Shown: positions 1 to 13,045 of the stretch, one piece after another
How positions within the stretch are numbered: the first letter of the stretch is position 1
How the letters are laid out: each line of letters opens with the position of its first letter
DNA from: Sipunculus nudus
Lineage: Eukaryota; Annelida; Sipuncula; Golfingiida; Sipunculidae
Direction: 5' to 3'
Assembly: GCA_026874595.1 (NCBI GenBank)
Contig: CM049310.1
Location: 55,371,058 to 55,435,057 of the forward strand
Length of the DNA stretch: 64,000 nt
The notes under the pieces: generated by a model
The model's database searches: none
What the model was told of the DNA's origin: nothing
Seen by the model: only the letters and a program-made list of their open reading frames with translations
Translations under genes and position numbers: made by a program

Positions 1-879
1 GTTATAAATCATTTATACAGAATATATATGTATTATTTTTTTCTTCTTTTTGAAATATGAAACGTTTTAAGTACAAGTTTTCCAAACATATGTGGTTTGT
101 TTGTTTGTGTATATTTCCATGACTTGTAAATGAATGTGTCCATGTCTTCCATGTATGTTTTGTTAACTTGTAATATGTGACACAGTTAAAAATGTATGTA
201 TTGGTTTATGAAATAAATATATGTGAAAAAAAAGGTCTGGTGGTTTGGTGACGTTGCTGTAAATCCTGAATAAGTTGAATGAAAACACTCGTTTTCAGCA
301 AACCCTTTACGGCTCACAGACTATAGTTCAACTGTTTAAGACGTTGTTATGGTTCAGAGTGTGACTAACTACAGTCTACGTTACTCATGTTTGTTTAAAA
401 TATCGAGACACGTCAGACAACTCCCTCACGATGAGAAGAAACACGAAGGCAAAACGAAAACAAAAACACCAGTTTGAAGCTTGAAAAATCTTGATTTGTG
501 AAGGTACACGCTTCGACCACCGTGCTTAATGTGTTTCTGTTCCACTGATCGCGGCAGATGCAAGTTTATTTCAGCTTGCGTACAGGAGTAATCAAATGGG
601 TTTAAAACGAAGTATCGGCAAATGTTATATTACGGGGGGGGGGGGGGCAATACATGTAAATTTAACATATCTGGTACGTAAATATGACCCTTTAGCCTAC
701 CTAAGAGACGAGAATTTGCGAGTTTCGATTGAGATTTCACCATTTTGCGTCTGAGGCATTGGCGGGATTCTAACCCGGGTCCTCCATCCCCGTAGTTCAA
801 CCCCTCGCTCTTTAGGTTTTTTTTGTAGGGGGGGGGGGGGGGGTTAACCGCCTACATTTTTCATGCTGACTTATTCAAT
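1..879. other. No gene seen; AT-rich sequence with poly-G tracts
   Basis: No exon or transposon protein is recognisable here. There are two G homopolymers, near 634-647 and 829-843. A short stretch around 757-785 resembles the reverse complement of a pol III B box, but it is too degraded to call. Confidence 0.5.
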
Positions 880-1120
880 TATTAAGCCACGTTTTTACGA
901 ATTTAGAGTTACATCTGTGTCTGGGACTAGGTGGCAGGGCGGTAGAACTCGCTTCCAGCCATTTTATTGTATATCCAGGTGCCTGCCCATTAAGCCTGCA
1001 GAGCGCTCACCCTCGGTTAGTGCCGACCCTGAAAATCTCACCGCTCCTCGGCTGAGATTTGAGCCCACGACCTCCCGGCTCTGAGTCCTGTGCTCTACTC
1101 CTGATCCACAGAAGCCGGTA
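880..1120 (-). repeat. tRNA-related SINE, copy 1
   Basis: Read on the minus strand it starts at 1120 with ACCGGCTTCTGTGG. A B-box-like GGGCTCAAATCTC and a GC-richer body containing GAGCGCTCTGC follow. The same series is present on the plus strand at 63361. The shared part covers about 960-1120; the body towards 880 has diverged or is a different tail. The internal promoter-like head and the dispersed copies point to a tRNA-derived SINE. No target-site duplication was established. The open frame at 863-1084 lies inside it and is not a gene. Confidence 0.7.
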
Positions 1121-3675
1121 TTACTCTTTAGTTTACGTCCTGTCCAAGTTTTAAATATATCAGGGGAATTTACGATCGAAAAACTTAATATCGTCGTAAA
1201 TGATGCAGCCAGATAAATATGAGGGTATTCTAAAATATTTTAAGCGGCTAAACCGTAACTGTCGGTAAACTAATCATGACATGATATCAGAACGCCAAAT
1301 TCGCTAGGCAGTTACTATATTCAGATGTTTTTACTCGCATATACCTCTTAAGGAAAATGAAAGACCTTTGGAAAGAAGCATATATTAATTACATAATATA
1401 TTATGTTATTTGGAAATCAAAGACTGATATATGAGTAATATCAGATATTTCATATCATCTGCCTTGAGGGCCAAAAGTCAACTTTTCTGCTAACCTTGTC
1501 TTAAGTTTTTTTTATCTCATTGGATTTTGTTTGCCTACATATCAGGTGTGAAATATAGGCCCGACGTCAGCCTTTGCAATTTGGGCTTATTACTATAACA
1601 CAAAATGGCCGCCAGAAGAATACTAAATTAACAAAATTACAATAAGTACCTTTTTATTTACACAGAGGGTCAATCAATACATGGATTATCGGGTATTATT
1701 ATTGCCCAGTGAACTTTTTTTTATGTACCCCCCCCCCCGTCCGATTCCAAGTTTCTTGTCAAGGTTTCTGGACATGGCCACTCCGACGCATACATTTATT
1801 TCATTGCATGATTAAATAAACTAATTTTTCTGTACATGCCATATTGAAGGTTATGATCGGAAAATGCTGTCACATGAAAAAGCAAGCTGTGTCTCAATAA
1901 CTTCTCTCAGTGCTCAATACAATCAGCGTAACCGTTAAACACCCATCCCCTATCTCCGCGACCTTTTAAGCAGTGTTACAGTTTGTCAGACATGGGGTCT
2001 ATTACAGTTGTTCTGTTACTATTACTTTTACTATTACTTTCAATTTCTGATATAACTATTACTATTACCACATTTTTCAGTCTGTTACTTTTACTATTAC
2101 TATAACACGGGTGTCTATTACTATTTCCATTACTATTACTTATGCTGATTGGAGGATTCCAGAACTTGTGCAGTCTACAATGCCATAATCTAGTACTACA
2201 GTCCCAAGTACAAACTAATATTACAAGCACCATAATCACCGAGTTATATATACATATATATATATTCTTATATTCTTAAAGTTAAACGGTGTCTTTAACA
2301 GAAGGCCTAATGATACATCATAATAATACATATATTATAATATATCATAAGGGGGTCATAATTATTTCAGTATCTTAAATTCTGTTCTTTATAAATTGAG
2401 ACCTAAATGATCAATGTTTTATTACATTGGTTTATTTGATATGTCACTGCACACTTTTTATATAAATTACTAGACGATGCAATTTCCTTGCAAAGGACTA
2501 TATCTTATCTAATAATTCAGGGTAAGCATTCATTTATTATACCATATCAGTACAACATAAAATTAAGCACTTAAAGGTCATTCCTTGCATATTCATAAGT
2601 GTAACATATTACACAATGAAGTTCAGGTTTTATGGCTAACTTTTCATCTTCACAGTATTTCCCCTGGGTTTTCCTCTTGCGATGAATTAATTAAGGGGTA
2701 TGTCCTGTTTCCCAATCCTCATTGATATATTCAATAAAAAATACTGTTTACATCAACATACTCGACAGAACCAAACTGGAGACAGGAATACCCTAATAGG
2801 GTGTATATCTTCATTTGGAGATGATGCCATATTTTATTCCATTGCAATAGACATCTTGTGTGAGGACAAAGAGGTGGTAAAATTTGCAATATTGGAAGCA
2901 TGCATGGCCTGTTTTTCTCAGGCGTGTCATTTAAGTTTTCACTGCAGTAATCTCCTTTTTCGTTTCCAATTCTTAAGATGTGAGAAATGTTCTTAGTGTG
3001 TCAATATCCAAATTCCCTGTGTCAAAACCAGCATAATAAATATTAAGAAAATAAAAGTTCATTAATTTTTTTTAAAATATTAAGTAACATTAATTATAGA
3101 CGCAGAATGGAGGTCTGCAACATTAGTATTCAGTTATTCAAGTGATTGAAGTACTTTTATAAGTTTATAGCATTGTAGGCTGCACAATTTCTAGTACGTC
3201 AAAAGTCTAGACAGCTTACAATGTCGGATGCAGATTATCTGAGTATATGCAGCTGGCTGCCTAGACACTTCCTTTATAAAATGGAAAAATTGGAATATTT
3301 AACTTGTTTATTAAATACAAACTGTATAACTTTTTAGCTTATGAACATTATTGGTGTGTCCGTAACCAGTTTAACATTATAATTTTGTGTGTGCATATGT
3401 GTGTAAATGCAATCTGCATCATTAATGCTAACTTGCTGATGAAAACAAGTCTTGGTGCATTTCAGAATATGCATATGGATTCATTTTTGTGAGATAAGAT
3501 GTACATGTCACAATAATATCAACACTTTATCTGTCTCTTAACAGCAAAAATGCCTGTTTATCCATGTTTAAGTAACCACAAGTGAGATGGTTTTAGGGAG
3601 CATATTTGGCCGAGACCTGCTCTGTCCAGTACTCTTATGTAATTAGCACCAGTGGTCACTTTGCACTTGTATAAC
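1121..3675. other. No gene seen
   Basis: AT-rich sequence with a C homopolymer near 1730-1738 and the microsatellite listed separately. A 98-codon open frame at 2700-2996 has no recognisable motif and no splice context, so I do not call it. Confidence 0.5.
2010..2150. repeat. Degenerate TTACTA/TTACTT microsatellite
   Basis: Repeated TTACTATTACTTTTAC-like hexamers cover this stretch. On the minus strand they produce a Ser/Asn-rich open frame (1976-2239), which is a by-product of the repeat. Confidence 0.8.
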
Positions 3676-3684
3676 AGCTGGTCC

Positions 3685-4103
3685 TAGCGCCAGATCAGCC
3701 CTCTGACGTTATGGCCAGATCACTGGCTTGCCAGAGTGCCTGGACATCTAACTCTGAGGATCGAATTATAAAGCCCCATGAGGATGCAAATATTTTCGTC
3801 ATTTTTGACAACGCCTCATTGCTTACAAGTATCGTGTCACTTCCAATAAACCCACTAGACCTTTTAAAAAGTTTCTTATCTCTCCAGCGACACCTACCAT
3901 GTGTGTAAAATATTCCGTTACAACCCAATATATTCGTATGTTGTTCTGCATGTATGGGAGATTTCTGCCTGCGGTCTGCCTGCTGACTGTATGCGGAGAT
4001 ACGGTTATATCAAAGCGTGGCGTGGACTTGCAGGGCGGTTCTCAATTTGGCTTGTGTCACGACTCAATAGGGGGTCCTAACTGAGTCGTGTTTGTCACGG
4101 CTA
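3685..4103 (+). mobile_element. MULE-type MITE, family A, copy 1
   Basis: A 419-bp non-autonomous element that starts TAGCGCCAGATC and ends TTTGTCACGGCTA, so its terminal inverted repeats are very short (TAGC/GCTA). The flanks carry a 9-bp direct repeat with one mismatch, AGCTGGTCC (3676-3684) and AGTTGGTCC (4104-4112). A second copy of exactly the same length lies inverted at 50318-50736 with a perfect 9-bp duplication, and a truncated copy starts at 33315. A 9-bp duplication is typical of the Mutator superfamily. A subterminal hairpin, CACGACTCA (4058-4066) pairing with TGAGTCGTG (4082-4090), lies 13 bp from the right end. The open frames at 3695-3928 and 3899-4084 belong to the element and are not genes. 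Confidence 0.85.
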
Positions 4104-4112
4104 AGTTGGTCC

Positions 4113-6407
4113 CTGCTTGCCTTATAAAAAGGCACATTCTGGGCAGTCACTGGGCTGGACTGAGTAGGTCCAGCATTATATGCATGTGGCACATTGTGTG
4201 CATGTTCACGACAAGTACACTTTAGCTGTTAACATGCACATATGACCATAAACGTTAAAGTCACGTATATTATTATATACACCTGAGTCAGGAGGCGAGC
4301 TGTAATGTTTTGTTTCCGTCGTTGGTTACTTTGTTGCTCTGCCTTTTAGTATCTTCACTGCCAATTTTGGTCGATACACAAGGAACAATTCTTCAAATTT
4401 TGAAGACAATATGGGTCACCGTTATGAGATATTTCTATCCCAGACAAGAGCCATTTACTTGGGCACCTTTGATCTAGAGCTGATCTGGGATCCTATCAAG
4501 TAAACCTTGTCTCGAATCTTATATGAAGCACATAGCAAAGTTTGGTGGGGATCGATTTCGGTGGAAGTTGTGGTCTCTGAATACCTACTATTAATAGATA
4601 AGGTCCTCATAAAATGTAGCAGTCGGGTTCAGATCACATATATCCGGTTTTTATTTAAGATATATCTAACTGTGTCAGGCTGTTCCGACATCTAAATGTA
4701 TAGCAGGCCTTTGACATGAATATCGATTAATATCTTTCGGAGACACAGGCCTCCCTCATTTAAATGAAAAAGGGACTGTGAATCAGACAGGCACGCCGCG
4801 ACACAGCAAAGATAAATTGTTCAATAAGTTTCTATGATAATATATATCTATTCCTTTTCATAAAGAACCAAGAAAAAGAATATACATATGGTGAAATTGA
4901 AATGAAAATTCTACTCTCTGAATGTCACCACAGCCTCAACTCTGTCAATATACTCGGACTTAATGAATTATAGTGGTGAACCCATGCAGATTATTCTAAA
5001 TATCAGAAGGCTATGATCAGTGTAGCCATGACAACATGACATTCAGGCCTTATGAAATAAACTGACAGTTCATACAAATCGACGTTTGGGATGACAGGCT
5101 GTCGCTATGATCGGTATCGCTATCAATATCTAACTAGCCCATGTAATTATAATCCCTTCCTCTCTGTGTGGTTGCAAAATTACCATCTACAGTCCAAGGT
5201 CATATAAGTTTTGCTTTTGTAATAGACTTTTTAAAATTTATCATGGGTAATTAATTATTGATGCCTTAGACATGGGCTCTTCGTAGCAGAACAGTTTGCT
5301 GTTTACTTTTTGCAGTTCATTTAAGGACAACCAGGGAGATCTCGGTGTAATAAATCACTGACTTGGCGATATTGCATCACAGAACCAAAAAAAAACATAC
5401 TAGTTATTAATCAGTGTGTTAATTCTGGCTTAACACTTTACCATTTATGGTTTTTAACCTTCCTTTGTGCTTTTTGTGCTCATGCATGCGCACACATCTT
5501 TATCTTGCCGACATATTTATCCGTGCATTTTTCAGGTTCATATGATAAAAAGTAGTTTCTCTATACATTATGGTACACAACACCGATGTCACATTATTTT
5601 CGGAATTGAGCATTTTATAAACTTAATTATAACGCATTATTTTCCTCGTATAAAACCTGAGATTTTATGCTGATGGCTGCAGCCAATTCTGGGATATTTG
5701 GTTACAGACATGATGTAGGAACGATGTGTCCAGAGACGTCAGTTGTCACATTTCCGAATGATTCAACTTGAAGGATGTTAGGATCTGTATGGATGCCATT
5801 TTCTGAATTTATCCCATTAAATGTATGTTCATTTGATTCCCCTTCCTCTAAAACATTATTCTTCATTATATGAAACTTAAAGTATCAGTCTGTTCAGGTT
5901 TATCTACAGAAAAGTGGGAAAATGGCTTCTGCTTGCACAAGTCCGTCACTCAAATCACATTGCGGTCGAATAATCAATATTAATATAATGCTGATGGTAG
6001 CTTGCAGTAATACCTGGGATATTTGTTAAAGACATAAAACAGCTATATTTCCGATCGACCAAATTGGAATATCCGTAAAGATGCCATTATAAATTAATTT
6101 GTGTTAATGTATGCTCATTAAATGCGTTCGTCTTCCTAATAAGAAACCTTGCTTTAGTTGTGAATATTGTGAATTATATCTTGACCGCGGTACAAGGGTA
6201 AAAATAAGAAAAAAAACTGGAAAAATTGCTGTGTATGTTCGTTTGGCTCTTTTGTTTTATTATTAGAGGCCAAAATAGGTAGTCCAAAATTATGATATAC
6301 ACATATAATGTACAGTAGCTGTTGATATATAAGTCACTTTATCCAAAACTATAAAAATAATATTGATCTTCTGAGAACTTGATATGTGGCTAATGAATAG
6401 GCCAGTA
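4113..6407. other. No gene seen; isolated TATA-like motif and small palindrome
   Basis: A TATAAAA motif (4123-4129) is followed by a 7-bp inverted repeat, GCTGGAC (4154-4160) with GTCCAGC (4168-4174). Nothing downstream is a recognisable first exon, so a promoter is only a possibility. The rest is AT-rich, with open frames under 70 codons and no motifs. Confidence 0.35.
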
Positions 6408-6563
6408 CAGTGGAGCCTGTCTGAAAGACCTTGTGGCTATAAAGATCACCCTTGAGTGAACCGAAAGCATTCACATTGGTTAAAACTGACCTGTCTTATA
6501 AGACCGCTTGTGAATCTAGACCACTTTTGGCCTACGGGAAATCTTATTACACAAGTTTCACTG
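6408..6563. mobile_element. Possible Tc1/pogo-like MITE
   Basis: A 156-bp segment starts CAGTGGAGCCTGTCT. Its other end, read in reverse complement, is CAGTGAAACTTGTGT, giving imperfect inverted ends. A TA dinucleotide precedes the left end, but AA follows the right end, so the duplication is imperfect. CAGTGGA-type ends with TA targets are known from pogo/Tigger elements. The ends are diverged and this is a tentative call. Confidence 0.4.
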
Positions 6564-7620
6564 AATGTTCATGATCGAATGGCGGAACAGCTATTTTGAA
6601 AATGGTGGCGATTATGGGGTGGATATTATTAGGGCCTAGTTGAAGCCGGCTTCGTCGATAAGTAATCCGGCCCTGGTGGTTAGCTAACCCGAAGTGATTT
6701 GTCAATATGACTGCAGACGACTTTTACAACCAACGCACGTCACTTCCGGACCGTCATTGTAAATTTCCGCCATGGTCTATTTACTCAGATATTACACCTC
6801 CATATTGCAGGTTTCCTTTATTTAATTCTAATATTGGTGGTCCTTTAAATTAACGTTTTTATGGTTTCTTATCTCTGATGAAAGGTCCGCCGTACTTTCT
6901 TGAATGTTTACTTGAGAATTCACGTCAAGCTCTGGCGTGGGGCAGTTAATTATATACATTGGATGGCTGGCGGACTTGATAAACGCTGGTGTTTCTATTG
7001 TTTTCGTACTTTTTAAATTCCTTACGTGACACTCAAACTAGAGATGATATTTTAAAGTTTTGAATTCTAAACCTTTTAGTGATAAAAAAAGGCACACGTA
7101 GCGGGTTGGACTTCTTCACCAAAACTTAATTCTGACGTTTTGAATGATGCTATTTCAAACGTAGGTTGTTTTGGTATGGTTCTCGAGGTGTTACTCTAAA
7201 CATGTTCTTATCCTGACCTATCTAAGAATTTGCTGTGGCTTAACTTTGATGTAAGACTAAGAATTGATAGAGTTTATACTATTTTAATTTTTTATCTAAA
7301 GGTTAGTGGGTGTATACGATCTGCGATAGCTGTCAGTGTCTGTACATTTACCATTAAGACTCTTTGTGACAGTCAGCATTTGTACTTAACACAAGAACGA
7401 GAGCTTTTCTTGAAATTTTTAATATTTTTTTAAAATGTTGTTCGTTGAACAGTCACGAAAGTGTCACAGGAGTTGTTTGATACCTGAAAAAATTATAGTC
7501 ATTATCGTGGAGATGCCCAGGTCAATCAGCATAATGAGCTTCATAATTTTAGCATGTGCATGCTTTTACAGTGATATTTATTTAGGCATTTAATCCTAAT
7601 ATTTGTCTTCTTTTTTTCAG
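6564..7620. other. No gene seen; probable intron upstream of exon A
   Basis: No upstream exon of the ApeC gene could be identified. The last 20 bases form a strong polypyrimidine tract ending in CAG, the acceptor of exon A. Confidence 0.5.
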
Positions 7621-7695
7621 TGAATTCAGCACAATATTTCCCAAGATTCACCGGAGTAGCTTTACCAATGCCAAAAACCCGCTGTCCTGGATTAG
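7621..7695 (+). CDS. ApeC-domain protein, exon A (start of the ApeC domain)
   Basis: A 75-nt internal exon between a very good acceptor (TCTTCTTTTTTTCAG) and a GTACGT donor. Read in phase 1 it encodes about 25 residues ending in ALPMPKTRCPGL. The LPMPK...CP signature matches the opening of the apextrin C-terminal domain, where an aromatic/Pro segment leads into LPMP-x(3)-CP. It supplies the first of the domain's eight cysteines. It ends in phase 1, which is exactly what exon B at 57747 needs; the split codon then becomes Asp. ApeC proteins are secreted or cytosolic invertebrate immune lectin-like proteins that bind bacterial cell-wall components in amphioxus. The weak point is distance: exon B is 50 kb away, so A could instead be a relic of a neighbouring paralogue. 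Confidence 0.62.
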
Positions 7696-7792
7696 GTACG
7701 TCTCTTTGTCTGTCTTTCTGCGCTTGGGCATCGGAACCAGGAATTGTCTGTACAGATGGTGGAACCGTAGATGTATCCAGAGTTATTTGTTT

Positions 7793-8025
7793 TAAGCTAA
7801 GGTGACTAAGAGTCACCTAGGCCATAGCGATCACTCCTTGTCCGTCGTCCGTCAATTAACAGGCCACAAATTGTAACCGCCAGACTTGGAATCTTCACAC
7901 TTAACGTCCAGAGAGGCCCATAAAAAGTCTCCTTGTACTCCTGAAATTAGATTACTGCGACCTGTCTCACTAATTGATGCATGGATTGCCATGAATCTTG
8001 CTTTGCATATTTATAATAACTAGTC
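7793..8025 (+). repeat. Dispersed repeat family S, copy 1
   Basis: It begins with the hairpin AGGTGACTAAGAGTCACCT and continues with GCGATCACTCCTTGTCCGTC. Related heads occur at about 26041 and 34966. This looks like one abundant interspersed repeat family in the genome. Its class is not determined. Confidence 0.6.
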
Positions 8026-8430
8026 TTATCACTTCCGGGAGAATGGTGGCGCCACCAGTATATTTTTTTCTATTTTAATGCATTTCCCCCTTATATTTGG
8101 ACTTGCTAAATTACAGCAATTTGTCAGTTTCTCATTTGTGGTTTCATCTAGTGTCCTGAAACCTCGTATGTTTTTGGATCATGACTAATTTTATCAGTTC
8201 CTGAAGACTGGTGGTGCCACTTGCATTCTTTTTTCTATTTTCACGCATTCACCCTTATCTTGGACCTGTCAAATTACAGCAAGGTGTCAGTTTCGCATGT
8301 AAGGTTTCCTCTAGTATCCTCAAACCTCATATGTTTAATGATCATGACTAGTTTTATCAGTTCTTGTAGATTGGTTGCGCCTTCTGTAGTTTTTTTTTCA
8401 TTTTCTCGTATTTCCCAAAAAAAGTTGACT
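8026..8430. repeat. Tandem repeat, 163-bp unit, about 2.5 copies
   Basis: The landmark TTATCASTTCCTGAAGA-like block recurs near 8026, 8190 and 8352, a spacing of 162-164 bp. In between, the copies share TTTTTTCTATTTT, CAAATTACAGCAA and CCTCAAACCTC-like blocks. The units are visibly diverged, so this is an old local amplification. Confidence 0.7.
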
Positions 8431-9867
8431 TTATAGACTGCCTTCTGTTGTGTTTTTTTAGCAAAAGCCCGAAAGAGGGTGATGATAGCAGCGACCGAGA
8501 CCCTTTCACACTTGTGAATGAAATTTCCTTTAAAACCTTTAAAAGCACATTTTGCTTGACTGTTGATCTGTATTCAAAGTTACGACATGCACATAAGATG
8601 CAATACAACTGAAAAATCATATTGCCGTATTGCTTGTTTCAACGGGTAATAGTGAAGGTATATATCGTACTGTGATTTTAGCCTTCACATAAATGAGAAA
8701 CGTGTCGCTTTGCCATGAGGAATATGAGCAAGCATGGCGTGGGTTATTATGAGCATATGCCTTAACGGGTGCCCATATTCCCCTCGTCGCAGTAAAGGGC
8801 AGTATATACTAATAAAGGATAAAATACTGTTAAATAAAGCTGAACATTTATGTTAAAGATGAATATTTAAGTTACCTAAAAAGGACTGAATTAACAACAG
8901 GTAAAATAATTAGAAACATATTTAGCCCTACTAGGTTCACACTCGCTTGAATTTTAATTTTAAGGAAAATTGCAAAAACCAATAAAGCACAGAATAAATG
9001 TTATGCCGGTTTGAGAGACAATTTTAGGTGATTTGGCACCTCTTTTGTGAAATAGACCCTTCTCTGTTCCACGTAAAGCACTACCATACATATATGCTCG
9101 AGTTGACAGTTTCGTCCATTTTTATTTTACGTGCCCATATCACGTTGATTGATAAAAACACCAAGAAATACAGTTAAGGTCACGGATACATAAACGAGGG
9201 ATTTAGTCCGCCATAAAATAATAACTGAACCTGGATTAGATGTGGGATTAATGTAAAAAATGGCCATGGGCCATAACGCTCAGTTGAATTTGACATACAG
9301 GTGATGTCCGCATTATATACTGATGTTATGATCCCTGAAATATATTTTAAAAAGGAACCTTGAATAAATGGTAGAATGACGTTTAGAGTATTCAAAACTG
9401 GCTTTTGTTCCATAATACTTAGAAAATAGGTTACATTGACCTTATTTAGGGTTACAAAAAGATTTTGCCTGTCTGGGTGCTTAAAATTCTGTTTTTGGTC
9501 AGTAGCTCGAAGAGAATGGATGTTACTTTAGAAGATTCTAGGGCTAACCGATACAATTTATGCAAATCTGGCTCTCAGGGTGTTCCAAATTATATTTTCG
9601 TCCCTTATTTTGCAAAATTAAGGTCACCATGACCTAATTTCTGGTTTCCAAGGAGATTTCCTTAGAACCATCTCTGATGTACAGTTATAAGTTTCTAGCT
9701 CGTAAAGATAAGTCTCATCTTGGAACCTCATTTACTGGTAATACATTAGCATATTATAAATATTAGTATATTGTTATATCTTTCTGAAGGGTACCGGTAC
9801 AGCAGAATCCTGAAATGCACTAAAACCTACTTCGTTCTTTACCTTTGGAAAGTTATTCCTCCGATAA

Positions 9868-9870
<3 letters not shown>
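8431..9870. other. No gene seen
   Basis: AT-rich sequence with no recognisable coding motif. The open frames at 8357-8620 and 9180-9413 lack family features. Confidence 0.5.

Positions 9871-9902
<32 letters not shown>
9871..9902. repeat. (AT)n microsatellite
   Basis: A pure AT dinucleotide run of about 32 bp. The minus-strand frame rich in Ile/Tyr across it is an artefact of the repeat. Confidence 0.9.
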
Positions 9903-9904
<2 letters not shown>

Positions 9905-10630
9905 TCATATGTATTAAAAAGTATAGAAATACATAAATTATATGGGCCAACATATAAGTGTATGTAAATGTATGTTGCTCATATTTTGTTAATGTATGTT
10001 GCTTATATGTTGTTCCCTTTTTTGGTGTAGAGTGCACAATATTTTCACGAGAAGAGATGCATGCGACTCCATCAGTGGCGACAATTTATCACCAAGAGTG
10101 TGTGTGGGAGGGGGGGGGGGGGATAACTCGGAGGATACTTTAGCAAACTTTGCACAAGGCAACTTTTATGGACAACTTTTTATTGTTTGTGTGCCACATT
10201 TCAAATGTATTACAATTAAGTGTAAGGTTTATTTTTAATAGAAAACACAAAAATTGAACTTGAAATTCAAGTTATCATTACACTTCATTTCGAATATATA
10301 TACATATTATTCTCTGAATAACCGGAAGCCTCTTTGCTAACATATATACCCCATCCCTTTTCCCCTGAATTGACGCCCCAGGACTGAATGAAAAGTGTTT
10401 ATGATCATTAGGTCCACAAGAGAGCAAAACAGAATTTATTTTGATTTTAAAAACAAAAATAATGAAGTAATGTAGTTTGACAGCTTTAAGTATCCTCTTT
10501 CCTCGGACTTTAAATTTGCTTCCTAGACCTTTTCATACACGACATAAAACATCGACAAAGAAAGGCCGGATAAACTTTTCTCGTATATACACCATGCATG
10601 GAAAACAAAGGAAAGTTGTAATATATATAT
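9903..10630. other. No gene seen; poly-G tract
   Basis: It contains a G homopolymer near 10109-10122 and AT-rich sequence leading into the minisatellite. The Gly-rich open frame at 9996-10238 comes from the poly-G run. Confidence 0.5.
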
Positions 10631-12835
10631 AGCAAAGACTCTAATCTCAGGTCATGGTACCCGAGGGTCACGCGGCATACTATCATAGCAGAGACTCTTA
10701 CATATAGTCAAGGTATCCGGGACACAGAGGCATACTATCAGAGCAGAGTTTCTTACCTATAGTCAAGGTATCCGGGTCACAGGGGCATACTATCAGAGCA
10801 GAGACTCTAACCTATAGTCATCCTATCCGGGGTCACAGAGGCATACTATCAGAGCTGAGACTCTAACCTGTAGTCATGGTATCTGCGGGTCACAGAGGCA
10901 TACTATCAGAGCTGAGACTCTTACCTATAGTCATGGTATCTGCGGGTCACAGAGGCATGCTATAAATGCAGAGACTCTAACCTATAGTCATCTTATCCGG
11001 GGTCACAGAGGCATACTATCAGAGCAGGGACTCTAACCTATAGTCAAGGTATCCGGGGTCACAGAGGCATACTATCAGAGCAGAGACTCTTACCTATAGT
11101 CATGGCATCCGGGGTCACAGAGGCATACTATCAGGGCTGAGACTCTTACCTATAGTCATGGTATCAGGGGTCACAGAGGTATACTATCATAGCAGAGACT
11201 CTAACCTATAGTCATGGTATCCGGGGTCACAGAGGCATACTATCAGAGCTGAGACTCTAACCTATAGTCATGGTATCTGCGGGTCACAGATGCATTCTAT
11301 CAGAGCTGAGACTCTTACCTTTAGTCATGGCATCCGGGGTCACAGAGGCATACTATCATAGCTGAGACTCTAACCTATAGTCATGGTATCTGCGGGTCAC
11401 AGAGGCATACTCTTAGAGCTGAGACTCTTACCTATAGTCATGGTATCCGGGGTCTTAGAGGCATACCATCATTGCAGAGACTCTAACCTATAGTCAAGGT
11501 ATCCTGGGTCACAGAGGCATACTATCAGAGCAGAGACTCTAACCTATAGTCATGGTATCCGGGGTCACAGAGGCATACTATCAGAGCTGAGACTCTTACC
11601 TACAGTCATGGTATCAGGGGTCACAGAGGTATACTATCATAGCAGAGACTCTAACCTATAGTCAAGGTATCCGGGGTCACAGAGGCATACTATCAGAGCA
11701 GAGACTCTAGCCTATAGTTATGGTATCTGCTGGTCACAGAGGCATATTATCAGAGCTGAGACTCTTACCTATAGTCATGGTATCCGGGGTCACAGAGGCA
11801 TACTATCAGAGCAGAGACTCTAACCTTTAGTCATGGTATCTGCGGGTCACAGAGGAATACTTTCAGACCAGAGACCCTAGCCTATAGTCATGGTATCCGG
11901 GGTCACAGAGGCATACTCTCAAAGAAGAGACTCTAACCTATAGTCATAGTATTCGGGTCACAGAGGCATACTATCAGAGCTGAGACTCTTTTCTATAGTC
12001 ATGGTATCTGCGGGTCACAAAGGCATACTTTTAAGCAGAGACTCTTACCTTTAGTCATAGTATCCGGGGTCACAGAGGCATACTATCATAGCAGAGACTC
12101 TAACCTATAGTCAATGTATCCGGGGTCGCAGAGGCATACTATCAGAGCAGAGACTCTAACCTATAGTCATGGTATCTGCGGGTCACAGAGGCATACTATC
12201 AGAGCTGAGACTCTTACCAATAGTCATGGTATCCGGAGTCACAGAGGCATACTATCAGAGCAGAGACTCTAACCTATAGTCAAGGTATCCGGGGTCACAG
12301 AGGCAAACTATCAGAGCAGAGACTCTAACCTATAGTTATGGTATCTGCGGGTCACAGAGGCATATTGTCAGAGCTGAGACTCTTACATATAGTCATGGTA
12401 TCCGGGGTCACAGAGGCATACTATCAGAGCTGAGACTCTAACCTATAGTCATGGTATCTGCGGGTCACAGAGGCATGCTATCAGAGCTAAGACTCTTACT
12501 TATAGTCATGGTATCTGCGGGTCACAGAGGCATACTATAAAAGCAGAGACTCTAACCTTTAGTCATGGTATCTGCGGGTCACAGAGGAATACTTTCAGAG
12601 CAGAGACCCTAGCCTATAGTCATGGTATCCGGGGTCACAGAGGCATACTCTCAAAGAAGAGACTCTAACCTATAATCATGGTATCCGGGGTCACAGAAGC
12701 ATACTATCAGAGTAGAATATCAAATCGCTGGTCCTGGACCCCGGGGGTCACAGAAGGAAATTGTCAGGGCAGAGACTATAATCTAAGGCACGGTATACAG
12801 GGTCACAGATGCATACTCTCACACTAGAGGCTCTA
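10631..12835 (+). repeat. Minisatellite array 1, 56-57-bp unit, about 39 copies
   Basis: Successive units carry GAGACTCTAACCTATAGTCA, then GGTATCCGGGGTCACAGAGG and CATACTATCAGAG. Two unit types alternate irregularly: one with ATCCGGGGTCACAG and one with ATCTGCGGGTCACAG. There are also TTACC/TAACC and GCAGAGA/GCTGAGA variants, so blocks of units have been amplified together. The last units (from about 12710) are degenerate. The unit is homologous to that of the 14.1-15.3 kb array. No coding function is suggested. Confidence 0.95.
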
Positions 12836-13014
12836 ACCTCAGAAAGCGGATCCAGAAATTCGTGAACGGGGGGGGGGGGGCCTAATACCGAATACTGGGT
12901 TGAACGGTTTTAAGAAAAAAAAACAACAAAAAACAAGTGCATATATTTTGTTTTGTTTTATATATATATTCTTATTATTTTTATTATTATTTTAATACGA
13001 TATTTTAATACCAC

Positions 13015-13045
<31 letters not shown>

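Noticed and set aside
1976-2239. Ser/Asn-rich 87-codon frame
   Set aside because: Product of a degenerate TTACTA microsatellite; no start context or homology.
3711-4084. Small genes at 3711-3908, 3899-4084 and 50337-50534
   Set aside because: They lie entirely within copies of the family A MITE, and the same frame appears only because the copies are similar.
9774-10037. Ile/Tyr-rich open frames here and at 13609-13880, 23336-23611, 28674-28895, 29394-29849, 40980-41222, 51519-51915 and 58130-58411
   Set aside because: They are translations of (AT)n or (CA)n microsatellites; the frames are open only because the dinucleotides contain no stop.
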